Positions 7,926 through 15,736 of a DNA stretch of 29,000 nt are shown here, in pieces. The DNA lies in contig JBAVJB010000052.1 in the NCBI GenBank assembly GCA_049687495.1, forward strand, positions 1 to 29,000, given 5' to 3'. Numbering within the stretch: the stretch's first letter is position 1; each line of letters begins with the position of its first letter. This DNA is from Salinimicrobium sp049687495 (lineage in GTDB: Bacteria; Bacteroidota; Bacteroidia; Flavobacteriales; Flavobacteriaceae). The notes under the pieces were generated by a model. That model did not search any database and was not told the origin of the DNA. It saw nothing but the letters and a program-made list of their open reading frames with translations. The position numbers and the translations under genes were made by a program.

Positions 7926-8444
7926 ATGAAAAAGAAAGGCTTAGCATACAAGGACTCAGGTTTTAAAGTTCCCAACGGGTATTTTGAGAACTTTGAAGCC
8001 CGTATGGTGGACAAAATTCAGCAAGGGAACGAGCTACCGTCCAGCAAACAGCCTTTTAAAGTTCCTGAAAATTATTTTGAAGATTTTGAACAACAAATGC
8101 TTCAAAAGATTGGGCAGGAGCCCCAATCAGGAAAGGTCATTCAGTTGTTTAGTAAGAAGACGCTGTCTTACGTTGCAGGAATAGCTGCAGTTTTGGCGGT
8201 GCTGCTTACTTCTACGCTGATGAACAACTCTCAAAAAGCCACTTTTGAAGACCTTGATATGCTGGCGGTTGAAAATTACCTTTTTGAGACCCTGGATCTT
8301 TCAAACCCCGAAGAAACCCCAATGATAGATCAAAAGGAATTTAGTTTTGCGCAAGGCGTAGACTCTAATTTTGATCACGAAGCGGTGCTTGAATATTTGA
8401 ATGAAAATGTTGAAGAACCTGCTATCCTACTTAATGAAGAATAA
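7926..8444 (+). CDS. Single-pass membrane protein, probable anti-sigma partner
   Basis: A 172-residue protein with one membrane helix at about 80-99. The cytoplasmic N-terminal part carries a duplicated motif, FKVPNGYFENFEARMVDKI at 13-31 and FKVPENYFEDFEQQMLQKI at 44-62. The C-terminal part is very acidic and contains a second, looser pair: AVENYLFETLDLSNPEE at 114-130 and AVLEYLNENVEEP at 153-165. With few positive residues after the helix, the N-terminus is expected inside the cell. It is not a classical zinc-binding anti-sigma: no HxxxCxxC motif is present. Position directly after the sigma factor, and one base before the Spy-like gene, makes an anti-sigma or sensor role likely, but this is inference from context. 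I cannot name a family with certainty. Confidence 0.75.
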   Translation: MKKKGLAYKDSGFKVPNGYFENFEARMVDKIQQGNELPSSKQPFKVPENYFEDFEQQMLQKIGQEPQSGKVIQLFSKKTLSYVAGIAAVLAVLLTSTLMNNSQKATFEDLDMLAVENYLFETLDLSNPEETPMIDQKEFSFAQGVDSNFDHEAVLEYLNENVEEPAILLNEE

Positions 8445-8445
8445 A

Positions 8446-8880
8446 ATGAAGCATTTGCTATTAATCGGCCTTTTCCTCTTGTGCACTGTAGGAACATCTG
8501 CACAGGACAGGGAGGCTCATCGTGAAAAGATCAAAGCACTCAAAACGGCATTTATTACCGATGGACTTGATCTCACCGCTAAGGAAGCCCAGGCTTTCTG
8601 GCCTATTTACAATGCCTACGAAGAAAAAAGAAGGGATCTATACCATCGTGAACATGCCGATGTTGGCAACCTGGAGTGCATGACGGAAAAAAGTGCCAAC
8701 AGCAAGCTCAACGAATATGTTGAAATAGAGCGTGAAGATTACCTGCTTAGAAAACAATATTACGACGACCTTAAAAAGATATTTTCTGCCAAAAAGATCA
8801 TGCAGCTTGAGAAGGTGGAAGACGAGTTCAATGAAAAGCTGATGCGGGAATACCGTGCCCGCAGGCAGAATTCGCAATAA
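8446..8880 (+). CDS. Spy/CpxP-like periplasmic protein of the sigma operon
   Basis: A 144-residue secreted protein. Residues 1-20 form a signal peptide ending in TSAQ. The mature part is almost entirely helical and charged, with LTAKEAQAFWPIYNAYEEKRRDL resembling the LTxxQ helices of Spy/CpxP-type chaperones and metal sensors. Similar proteins beside ECF sigma factors in flavobacteria are often labelled sensor of ECF-type sigma factor. The frame is open from 8401, but the ATG at 8446 is preferred because it gives a clean signal peptide and follows the preceding stop codon (8442-8444) by one base, a sign of translational coupling. It probably acts in the periplasm on envelope stress, passing the state to the membrane protein upstream. 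Confidence 0.8.
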   Translation: MKHLLLIGLFLLCTVGTSAQDREAHREKIKALKTAFITDGLDLTAKEAQAFWPIYNAYEEKRRDLYHREHADVGNLECMTEKSANSKLNEYVEIEREDYLLRKQYYDDLKKIFSAKKIMQLEKVEDEFNEKLMREYRARRQNSQ

Positions 8881-8908
8881 TTAGTTTTTAATTTTGGTTG
8901 GTTAGTTT

Positions 8909-8950
8909 GAGTGGTCCGGAGTTTTAAAAAGCTCCGGATCACTCTTTTTT
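8909..8950 (+). terminator. Terminator of the ECF sigma operon
   Basis: A 13-base stem with one G-T pair (8909-8921 with 8932-8944) and a ten-base loop is followed by six T residues. It lies 28 bases after the stop codon and just before the end of the convergent lipoprotein gene. Confidence 0.85.
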
Positions 8951-8954
8951 GTAC

Positions 8955-9998
8955 CTATCGAAAAATGAGTTTTGCGAGCCTGTTCTTTCCTGCCGCATAA
9001 GCGATAGAATCGTTGAGGAATCTTATTGTGTAAAAGCCTTCTTCGGAAATTTCCTTCCAGTTTTTACCTCCGTCTGAAGAATACGAGATTCCCGTAAAGC
9101 CAACAGCTACGATCTCTTTTGCAGCACCTCCCGGCACATACCTCACGCTGCTCTTGTAGCCCGGCCCGTTGCCTTCGCTGATAAGCTGCCAGGTCTTGCC
9201 GCCGTCTTTAGTAACCGCTTTGTTGGCAGAGTTTCCTTCGGGAGCAGTGTAGTCCCCGCCTACCATGATCCCCTGCTGCGCATCATAGAAATCAACAGAA
9301 TAGGCGCCTTGAGTTTCTTTGCCCTGTACTATAGGCGTCTCATAAACTTCCCAGCTCTCGCCTTTATCCGGACTGAAGAAAATGCGAGATTTTTTCCCGC
9401 CCGAGATGATCCAGGTCTTATTGCCCTGCACAGCTATGTTGGAGTTGCTCGCCGCAAATGCCGCTTCTCCTTCAGCAGCTTCGGGCAGATCTTCGCAGTT
9501 CAGTTTTTTCCAGCTGTTGCCACCGTCCCGTGTCACGATAACCGAGAGGCAATTTTCCGTAGGATCGCCCATCGCAATACCTTCTTTATCGTTCCAGAAG
9601 ATCATGGAGTCGTAGAACACTTTTTCATTTTCCTCCTTGTAAACCAGCTCCATTTTCCCGCTGTCACCGGTCTTGTACAGCAGGGCAGGATTGCCCACGC
9701 TCAACATGAAAAAATCATTTTCTGTACTTCCAACGGCGCGAAATTCGGGATAAATAGAATCGTACTGCTGCCTGTTGAGCTTCACCTCATCTTCTGCGGA
9801 ATTGTACAAACCATAGTGGCCGTTTGAACCTGCAAAAGCAAGATTACTACCCATGATCTCAATGGCCCTGATGCTGATGGAATCCTCTAAAAGTGGCTGC
9901 ACCTCAACCCTCGAAAATGGCATTTTTGGAGTCTTTTTTTCTTCGGAAGAATTACAGGCCGCAAGAAGCAGAACAGCCAGGAAAGCAAGTCTTTTCAT
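8955..9998 (-). CDS. Lipoprotein with BNR/Ycf48-like beta-propeller repeats
   Basis: A 347-residue lipoprotein. The signal sequence MKRLAFLAVLLLAAC has the lipidated cysteine at 15. The rest is a beta-propeller marked by repeated Asp-box turns: TRDGGNSWKKL, SPDKGESWEVYET, TKDGGKTWQLI and SSDGGKNWKEI. These repeats are shared by sialidases and Ycf48/HCF136 assembly factors. Relatives in flavobacteria are often called oxidoreductase, a label nothing here supports. The frame is open 12 codons further upstream, but the ATG at 9998 gives the proper lipobox. Codons 18-23, in the linker after the lipid anchor, contain a close copy of intergenic palindrome A. It is divergent from the RsmB-like gene, with a promoter at 10015-10022. 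Confidence 0.87.
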   Translation of the reverse strand: MKRLAFLAVLLLAACNSSEEKKTPKMPFSRVEVQPLLEDSISIRAIEIMGSNLAFAGSNGHYGLYNSAEDEVKLNRQQYDSIYPEFRAVGSTENDFFMLSVGNPALLYKTGDSGKMELVYKEENEKVFYDSMIFWNDKEGIAMGDPTENCLSVIVTRDGGNSWKKLNCEDLPEAAEGEAAFAASNSNIAVQGNKTWIISGGKKSRIFFSPDKGESWEVYETPIVQGKETQGAYSVDFYDAQQGIMVGGDYTAPEGNSANKAVTKDGGKTWQLISEGNGPGYKSSVRYVPGGAAKEIVAVGFTGISYSSDGGKNWKEISEEGFYTIRFLNDSIAYAAGKNRLAKLIFR

Positions 9999-10014
9999 GT
10001 CATTAATTTGCCTG

Positions 10015-10022
10015 TAAAGATA
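10015..10022 (-). promoter_or_regulatory. Probable -7 element of the lipoprotein gene
   Basis: On the minus strand TATCTTTA (seven of eight to TAnnTTTG), 16 bases before the ATG at 9998. It is the same octamer seen upstream of the GlmU-like and sigma genes. Confidence 0.4.
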
Positions 10023-10045
10023 GATTTTTCCCATTTTAAAAAGCT

Positions 10046-10053
10046 TACCTTTG
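10046..10053 (+). promoter_or_regulatory. -7 element of the RsmB-like gene
   Basis: TACCTTTG matches TAnnTTTG in full and ends 18 bases before the ATG at 10072. The 5' leader is therefore expected to be about 10 to 15 bases. Confidence 0.6.
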
Positions 10054-10071
10054 CAGCTTTAAACCGAATTT

Positions 10072-11286
10072 ATGCGCTTACACAGGAACCTGGTCTTTGC
10101 AACCGTTGATGCACTGGGAGAAATATTTAATGAAGGAGAATACGCCGATAAAGTAATTGAAAAAACGCTGAAACGCGATAAACGCTGGGGTTCCCGCGAT
10201 CGCAGTTTTATCGCCGAAACCACCTATGACATCGTTCGATGGAAAAGGCTCTATGCCGAAATCGCCGAGGTAAAAGCTCCTTTTTCGAGGGAGAATTTGT
10301 TCCGCATGTTCGCCGTTTGGGCCACCCTCCGTGGCATTGAACTGCCGGACTGGAAGCAGATCGAGCCCACTCCTACCCGCCGCATCAAAGGGAAATTTGA
10401 TGAATTGAGCAATATCAGGAAGTACCGTGAATCTATTCCCGATTGGTTGGATGAAATGGGCGCAAAAGAACTTGGCGAAGAGGTTTGGGAAAAGGAAATT
10501 CATGCGCTTAACGAGCAGGCGCCGGTGGTGCTGAGAGCAAACAAGCTCAAAACTTCAAGAGAAGAACTTCAAAAAGCGCTTTCCAAAGAGGGCATAGAAA
10601 CCGAATTTCTCAAAGGCTATCCTGATGCCCTGCAGCTTAAGGAACGTGCAAATGTTTTTAAGACCGAAGCCTTCAAAAATGGCCTTTTTGAGGTACAGGA
10701 TGCTTCCTCACAATTAGTGGCAGATTTTCTGGAGGTTGAACCGGGAATGCGGGTGGTGGATACATGTGCAGGTGCCGGCGGAAAGACCCTGCACCTTGCT
10801 GCTTTGATGCAAAATAAAGGTCAGCTTATCGCGACAGATATTTACGCGAACAAGCTAAAGGAACTGAAAAGAAGGGCTCGCCGTGCCGGGGCTCACAATA
10901 TAGATCCACGGGCGATAGACTCTTCAAAAGTGGTGAAAAAGCTGTACGGCAGTGCAGACCGTGTGTTGATTGACGCCCCCTGTAGCGGCCTTGGAGTGTT
11001 AAGCCGAAATCCTGACGCAAAGTGGAAACTTCAACCTGAATTTATTGAGACTATAAAGCTTACCCAGGAGGAGATCCTGAAACAGTATTCCAAAATAGTC
11101 AAAGACGGCGGAAAAATGGTCTACGCGACCTGTTCTGTCCTGCCATCAGAGAATCAGGAGCAGGTAGAAAAATTCTTAGCTTCAGAAGAAGGTAAAGATT
11201 TCAGCCTCAAAGAAGACCGTAAGATCCTTTCCAGCGAAACCGGCTTTGACGGGTTTTACATGGCGCTGCTGGAGAAGAAGAAATAG
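10072..11286 (+). CDS. RsmB/NOP-family RNA 5-methylcytosine methyltransferase
   Basis: A 404-residue SAM-dependent RNA methyltransferase. The C-terminal Rossmann domain has the SAM-binding loop DTCAGAGGKTLHLAA at about 224-238, motif IV DAPCSGLG with Cys304 (the cysteine that aids product release), and motif VI YATCS with the nucleophile Cys354. The basic N-terminal 140 residues resemble the helical lead domain of the RsmB group but look shorter than the E. coli form (429 residues in all). The family methylates C5 of cytosines in 16S rRNA or other RNA; the exact target is not shown. It stands alone, with its own promoter upstream and repeat hairpins directly after the stop. Confidence 0.9.
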   Translation: MRLHRNLVFATVDALGEIFNEGEYADKVIEKTLKRDKRWGSRDRSFIAETTYDIVRWKRLYAEIAEVKAPFSRENLFRMFAVWATLRGIELPDWKQIEPTPTRRIKGKFDELSNIRKYRESIPDWLDEMGAKELGEEVWEKEIHALNEQAPVVLRANKLKTSREELQKALSKEGIETEFLKGYPDALQLKERANVFKTEAFKNGLFEVQDASSQLVADFLEVEPGMRVVDTCAGAGGKTLHLAALMQNKGQLIATDIYANKLKELKRRARRAGAHNIDPRAIDSSKVVKKLYGSADRVLIDAPCSGLGVLSRNPDAKWKLQPEFIETIKLTQEEILKQYSKIVKDGGKMVYATCSVLPSENQEQVEKFLASEEGKDFSLKEDRKILSSETGFDGFYMALLEKKK

Positions 11287-11289
11287 AAC

Positions 11290-11830
11290 AATTAGGCTAA
11301 AGCCCGTTTTTAAATAAATTTTTAAGCCCCCGGATGAATCCGGGGGCTATTTATTTTATTCCTTTTGAGAAATACCTTTCAAAAATGTCATTTTTGAAAG
11401 GTCTTGGGCTAAAGCCCATGATCTAAGGGAAATTCTTTTCCTCCGGATAAATCCGGAGGCTATTTATTATTTCCATTTCTTCGAGATATATTAAGTTATC
11501 TCCATTGAGTTGCCTCCACTGAGTTGCCTCCGCCTTCAGGCGGAGGACCAAAGATCTCCTCTCTCCCGGGCTTTAGCCCAAACTTCCAAAATCAATACCT
11601 CCCAAAAATGTCATTTTTAAAGGGTCTTGGGCTAAAGCCCTTGATCTATAGAAAATCCTTTTCCTTCGGATATATCCTGAGACTATTCATTTTTGATTGG
11701 ATCTGGATCGGTTAATCGAATTGAATTCCCTCCACCTTCAGGTGGAGGTTTAAAAAACCGAGCTCCCATGGCTTTAGCCCAAATCTTGGAACCAATACCT
11801 CCCAAAAATGTCATTTTTGAAGCTTCTTAA
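11290..11830. repeat. Tandem composite palindrome array (modules A, B, C, D, B')
   Basis: The 628 bases between the methyltransferase and purL hold no gene. In order: B 11295-11305, C 11326-11347, A 11375-11401, B 11406-11417, C 11440-11459, D 11526-11546, B' 11568-11579, A 11602-11619, B 11629-11640, decayed C about 11661-11681, D 11729-11748, B' 11770-11780, A 11802-11820. A is AAAAATG-T-CATTTTT, B GGGCTAAAGCCC, B' its complement GGGCTTTAGCCC, C CCTCCGGATAAATCCGGAGG, and D CCTCCRCCTTCAGGYGGAGG. The same module returns every 200 to 223 bases, giving about two and a half units, with constant inner spacing. Each module can fold as a hairpin. The first C, followed by a T-rich stretch, may terminate the methyltransferase transcript. 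Confidence 0.9.
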
Positions 11831-11877
11831 ATTTTAGGCTTTTCTGTTTCCGGGAAGAATAGATGACTTAAAAAATG

Positions 11878-11885
11878 TAAATTTG
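11878..11885 (+). promoter_or_regulatory. -7 element of purL
   Basis: TAAATTTG matches TAnnTTTG in full, 29 bases before the ATG at 11915. It lies downstream of the repeat array. No purine-repressor site or riboswitch is recognisable in the short leader. Confidence 0.6.
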
Positions 11886-11914
11886 TCTCACAACAACACA
11901 CTAAACTTTCAGGA

Positions 11915-14900
11915 ATGATCCTATTCTTCGGAAACAAACCTAACAAGGTATATGCGGTTGACACGCATAAGGCGCTTTCGGCCGAAAACATCGTCAAGTT
12001 AAACTGGCTTTTTGGAAATGCACAATACTTAGAAAAATCTGCCCTGGCAGATTTTTTTGTTGGTCCCCGTGCCGCGATGATCACTCCCTGGAGTACCAAT
12101 GCGGTCGAGATCACGCAAAACATGGGTATTGAAGGCATTCGCCGCATCGAGGAATTTATCGAGGTAGATGAACACTATCACGACTTCGACCCTATGCTCT
12201 CGCAGCTGTACAAGGGCCTTGACCAAAAGATCTTTGATATTAACATAGAACCCGAACCGGTCAAAGAAGTTGATAATATTGCAGCCTATAACCAGAAAGA
12301 AGGCCTCGCGCTGAACGATGAAGAGGTGCATTACCTGGAGCAGCTTTCCAAGCGGCTTGGACGCAAACTGACAGATTCTGAAGTCTTCGGATTTTCCCAG
12401 GTGAATTCTGAACACTGCCGTCACAAGATCTTCAACGGGACTTTTGTGATCGACGGCAACGAAAAACCTGTTTCCCTATTCAAGCTGATCAGGAAAACTT
12501 CCGAAGAAAACCCTAACGACATAGTTTCGGCATATAAAGATAATGTGGCCTTTATAAAGGGGCCGCGAGTGGAGCAATTCGCTCCGAAATCGGCTGATAA
12601 ACCTGATTTTTACAGGAAAACCGATTTTGATTCTGTGATCTCTCTTAAGGCAGAAACCCATAACTTCCCAACCACGGTGGAGCCTTTCAATGGGGCTGCA
12701 ACCGGAAGCGGCGGCGAGATCCGCGACCGGCTTGCCGGCGGAAAAGGTTCTTTGCCTTTGGCCGGGACGGCGGTTTACATGACCTCCTACTCCCGACTTG
12801 AAGAGAACAGGCCGTGGGAAAAAGCATTCCCTGCCCGGCCATGGCTATACCAGACGCCAATGGATATCCTTATCAAGGCTTCCAACGGGGCTTCAGATTT
12901 TGGAAATAAATTCGGCCAACCGTTGATCGCAGGATCGGTGTTGACCTTTGAACATTCCGAAGACAGAAGAGCTCTGGGTTATGACAAAGTGATCATGCTT
13001 GCCGGCGGAATTGGTTACGGAAAAGCCAGCCAGGCGATCAAAGATGTTCCAAAAAAGGGAGATCAGATCGTGGTTCTGGGAGGTGAGAACTACAGGATTG
13101 GAATGGGCGGTGCCGCGGTTTCTTCCGCAGATACGGGAGAATTCAGCAGCGGGATTGAATTGAACGCCATTCAGCGTTCCAATCCCGAAATGCAAAAAAG
13201 AGCAGCAAATACCATTCGTGCAATGGTGGAGGCCGACGAAAATCCAATTGTATCCATTCACGACCATGGTGCGGGCGGACATTTGAACTGCCTTAGTGAA
13301 TTGGTAGAAGATACCGGCGGAAATATTGACCTGGATAAACTGCCCGTGGGAGATCCAACACTTTCAGCAAAGGAGATCATTGGCAACGAATCCCAGGAGA
13401 GAATGGGCCTCATCATTGGTGAGAAGGACCTGGAGCAAATGAAAAAGATCGCTGAAAGGGAAAGAACGCCGCTTTATGCCGTGGGAGAAGTGTCCCAGGA
13501 CAGGCAATTTACTTTTGAAAGCAAGACCAGCGGGGCCAAACCTATGGACCTGGCGCTGGGCGACATGTTTGGCAGTTCCCCGCACATGATCATGAAAGAT
13601 AAGACGGTTCACAGGACCTACTACGATATAGATTATTATAAGGAAGACCTGCACGATTACCTGGAGCAGCTGTTGCAACTGGAGGCTGTAGGCTCTAAAG
13701 ACTGGCTTACCAATAAAGTGGACCGTTGCGTGACCGGAAAGGTCGCCAAACAACAAACCGCCGGCCCGCTGCAACTGCCATTGAACAACTGCGGGGTGAT
13801 GGCGCTTGATTACCACGGCAAGGAAGGAGTAGCAACCTCTATTGGCCACTCCCCTGTTTCGGCTTTGATCGATCCCGTAGCGGGCTCAAGAAACTCTATT
13901 GCCGAGGCTTTGACCAACATCGTTTGGGCGCCGCTTGAAAAAGGGTTGAGATCTGTTTCGCTTTCGGCGAACTGGATGTGGCCCTGCAACAATGAAGGCG
14001 AGGATGCACGGCTTTACGAGGCGGTGCAGGGAGTATCTGAATTTGCCATTTCGCTTGGCATAAATATTCCTACAGGAAAAGATTCGCTTTCGATGAAGCA
14101 GCGGTATGAAGACGGCAACGTTTTGGCACCGGGTACAGTGATCATTTCGGCAGCGGGGCATTGTGAAGATGTGAAAAAGGTTGTGGAGCCGGTGCTGCAA
14201 AAGAAAGGCGGCGACATCTACTACATTAATCTTTCGGGAGACAAATTCAAACTTGGAGGATCCTCCTTCGGGCAGATCGTCAATAAGATAGGGAAGGAAG
14301 CGCCAACTGTTAAAGATGACAAGAAATTTAGCGAAGCTTTCAACAGCATTCAGGAACTGATAAAGCAGGATCTCATCCTGGCCGGGCACGATGTTGCCTC
14401 GGGCGGATTGATCACCACGCTCCTGGAAATGTGTTTTGCAGACGTGGATCTTTCGGCTAAGCTTGATCTTTCTGGGCTTCGAGAAGAAGACATCATAAAA
14501 TTGCTTTTTTCAGAAAACTGCGGAATTGTTTTCCAGGCCAAAAATGCTTCCGTAGAAGGCATTTTAGAGCAGCAAGGAATTGAGTTCTTCAAGATTGGAA
14601 AAGTGACCGAAGGGGAGCTGCTTAAGATCAAGAACGGCGATCACAACTTTGAATTCGACATTCCGAAGCTGAGAGATACCTGGTCAAAAACCTCATTTTT
14701 GCTGGACGAGAGACAAAGCGGCATTGACAGCGCTACCGAGCGCTACCGCAATTACGCGAAGCAGCCGCTGCATTTTAAATTTCCGGAGCAGTTCACCGGA
14801 AAATTACCATCCTCCCCCAGCCCCTCCAAAGGAGGGGAGCGAATAAAGGCGGCGATCATCAGGGAAAAAGGCTCCAACTCTGAAAGAGAGATGGCTTACG

Positions 14901-15586
14901 CCATGGATCTCGCCGGGTTTGACGTGAAAGACGTGCACATGACCGACCTTATTAGCGGGCGCGAAACTCTGGAAGACATTAGATTCATCGCTGTTGTGGG
15001 TGGATTCTCAAATTCTGATGTGCTTGGAAGCGCAAAGGGCTGGGCCGGGGCATTTTTGTACAACGAAAAAGCCAAGACAGCAATAGACAAATTCTTTGCA
15101 CGTGAAGATACATTGTCAGTTGGGGTTTGTAACGGCTGTCAGCTGTTCATGGAGCTGGGGCTGCTGCATCCGGAGCATGATGAGAAACCAAAAATGCTGC
15201 ACAACGAGTCTCACAAGTTCGAGTGTAACTTTACTTCCGTAGAAATTGCGGAAAATGAATCGGTGATGCTGCATTCCCTATCGGGAAGCAGGCTGGGTAT
15301 TTGGGCTGCGCACGGCGAAGGAAAATTCAGTTTTCCTTATGAAGAAGAGCGCTATAAGATCGTTGGGAAATACGGTTATGAGGGCTATCCTTCAAATCCC
15401 AATGGTTCGCACTACAATACCGCAATTATTGCCAGTGACAATGGCAGGCATTTGGCTATGATGCCGCACCTGGAGCGCTCTACTTTCCCCTGGAACTGGG
15501 CATACTACCCTAAGAACAGGAAGGACGAAGTTTCCCCCTGGATCGAAGCTTTTGTTAATGCACGAAAATGGCTTGAAAAGCAATAA
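11915..15586 (+). CDS. purL: Phosphoribosylformylglycinamidine synthase, single-chain
   Basis: A 1223-residue enzyme of de novo purine synthesis that turns FGAR, glutamine and ATP into FGAM. It is the large fused form, as in E. coli, rather than separate PurS/PurL/PurQ. Recognisable parts are the PurS-like N-terminus, the synthetase core (EVFGFSQVNSEHCRHKIFNG, then LKAETHNFPTTVEPFNGAATGSGG) and the C-terminal class I glutaminase with Cys1072 in GVCNGCQ and His1185/Glu1187 in PHLERSTFPWNW. All catalytic residues are present. Codons 966-976 in the linker before the glutaminase spell SSPSPSKGGER and coincide with a G/C-rich palindrome that looks like an inserted repeat. The gene has its own promoter; an A palindrome and a terminator follow the stop. 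Confidence 0.97.
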   Translation: MILFFGNKPNKVYAVDTHKALSAENIVKLNWLFGNAQYLEKSALADFFVGPRAAMITPWSTNAVEITQNMGIEGIRRIEEFIEVDEHYHDFDPMLSQLYKGLDQKIFDINIEPEPVKEVDNIAAYNQKEGLALNDEEVHYLEQLSKRLGRKLTDSEVFGFSQVNSEHCRHKIFNGTFVIDGNEKPVSLFKLIRKTSEENPNDIVSAYKDNVAFIKGPRVEQFAPKSADKPDFYRKTDFDSVISLKAETHNFPTTVEPFNGAATGSGGEIRDRLAGGKGSLPLAGTAVYMTSYSRLEENRPWEKAFPARPWLYQTPMDILIKASNGASDFGNKFGQPLIAGSVLTFEHSEDRRALGYDKVIMLAGGIGYGKASQAIKDVPKKGDQIVVLGGENYRIGMGGAAVSSADTGEFSSGIELNAIQRSNPEMQKRAANTIRAMVEADENPIVSIHDHGAGGHLNCLSELVEDTGGNIDLDKLPVGDPTLSAKEIIGNESQERMGLIIGEKDLEQMKKIAERERTPLYAVGEVSQDRQFTFESKTSGAKPMDLALGDMFGSSPHMIMKDKTVHRTYYDIDYYKEDLHDYLEQLLQLEAVGSKDWLTNKVDRCVTGKVAKQQTAGPLQLPLNNCGVMALDYHGKEGVATSIGHSPVSALIDPVAGSRNSIAEALTNIVWAPLEKGLRSVSLSANWMWPCNNEGEDARLYEAVQGVSEFAISLGINIPTGKDSLSMKQRYEDGNVLAPGTVIISAAGHCEDVKKVVEPVLQKKGGDIYYINLSGDKFKLGGSSFGQIVNKIGKEAPTVKDDKKFSEAFNSIQELIKQDLILAGHDVASGGLITTLLEMCFADVDLSAKLDLSGLREEDIIKLLFSENCGIVFQAKNASVEGILEQQGIEFFKIGKVTEGELLKIKNGDHNFEFDIPKLRDTWSKTSFLLDERQSGIDSATERYRNYAKQPLHFKFPEQFTGKLPSSPSPSKGGERIKAAIIREKGSNSEREMAYAMDLAGFDVKDVHMTDLISGRETLEDIRFIAVVGGFSNSDVLGSAKGWAGAFLYNEKAKTAIDKFFAREDTLSVGVCNGCQLFMELGLLHPEHDEKPKMLHNESHKFECNFTSVEIAENESVMLHSLSGSRLGIWAAHGEGKFSFPYEEERYKIVGKYGYEGYPSNPNGSHYNTAIIASDNGRHLAMMPHLERSTFPWNWAYYPKNRKDEVSPWIEAFVNARKWLEKQ
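14812..14839 (+). repeat. Palindromic repeat read in frame inside purL
   Basis: The core is CCCCTCC, AAA, GGAGGGG (14821-14837), enclosed by CTCCCC and GGGGAG. It is unrelated to modules A to D. It contributes SSPSPSKGGE to the linker between the synthetase and glutaminase domains of PurL without breaking the frame. Confidence 0.7.
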
Positions 15587-15596
15587 TAATAAGGTG

Positions 15597-15615
15597 TCAA
15601 AAATGACATTTTTGA
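15597..15615. repeat. Module A palindrome after purL
   Basis: A perfect palindrome with nine-base arms (TCAAAAATG and CATTTTTGA) around a single A. It lies ten bases after the purL stop codon and just before the terminator. Confidence 0.85.
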
Positions 15616-15618
15616 AGA

Positions 15619-15644
15619 GGCTCCTTTTCTGGGAGCTTTTTTTT
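15619..15644 (+). terminator. Intrinsic terminator of purL
   Basis: A GCTCC/GGAGC stem (15620-15624 with 15632-15636), extendable by two weaker pairs, with a seven-base loop and eight T residues. Confidence 0.8.
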
Positions 15645-15649
15645 GATCA

Positions 15650-15684
15650 ATTGTTAAAGACTTTAACAATATCTTCTATATTTG
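15650..15684 (+). promoter_or_regulatory. Promoter with overlapping palindromic operator, barrel protein gene
   Basis: TATATTTG at 15677-15684 matches the -7 box in full. Upstream, at 15650-15670, is a perfect inverted repeat with ten-base arms (ATTGTTAAAG and CTTTAACAAT) around one A. It contains a TTG at 15651-15653, 23 bases before the -7 box, so a bound regulator would cover the -33 region. The leader to the ATG at 15737 is about 45 bases. The regulator is unknown. Confidence 0.6.
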
Positions 15685-15736
15685 TCGTTTATCAGAATTT
15701 CCCTACAACATAACACTAACTTTTAAAGCTTTTCTA

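Noticed and set aside
11524..11715. Plus-strand open frame of 63 codons in the repeat array
   Set aside because: It is the translation of modules D, B', A and B; composition follows the palindromes and not a protein.
11290..11830. Possible CRISPR array
   Set aside because: The repeats are several different short palindromes with constant, related spacers, not one identical repeat with unique spacers of equal length. No cas gene is present.
12893..14389. Several long minus-strand open frames inside purL
   Set aside because: They are complements of strongly conserved PurL sequence and have no recognisable domains.
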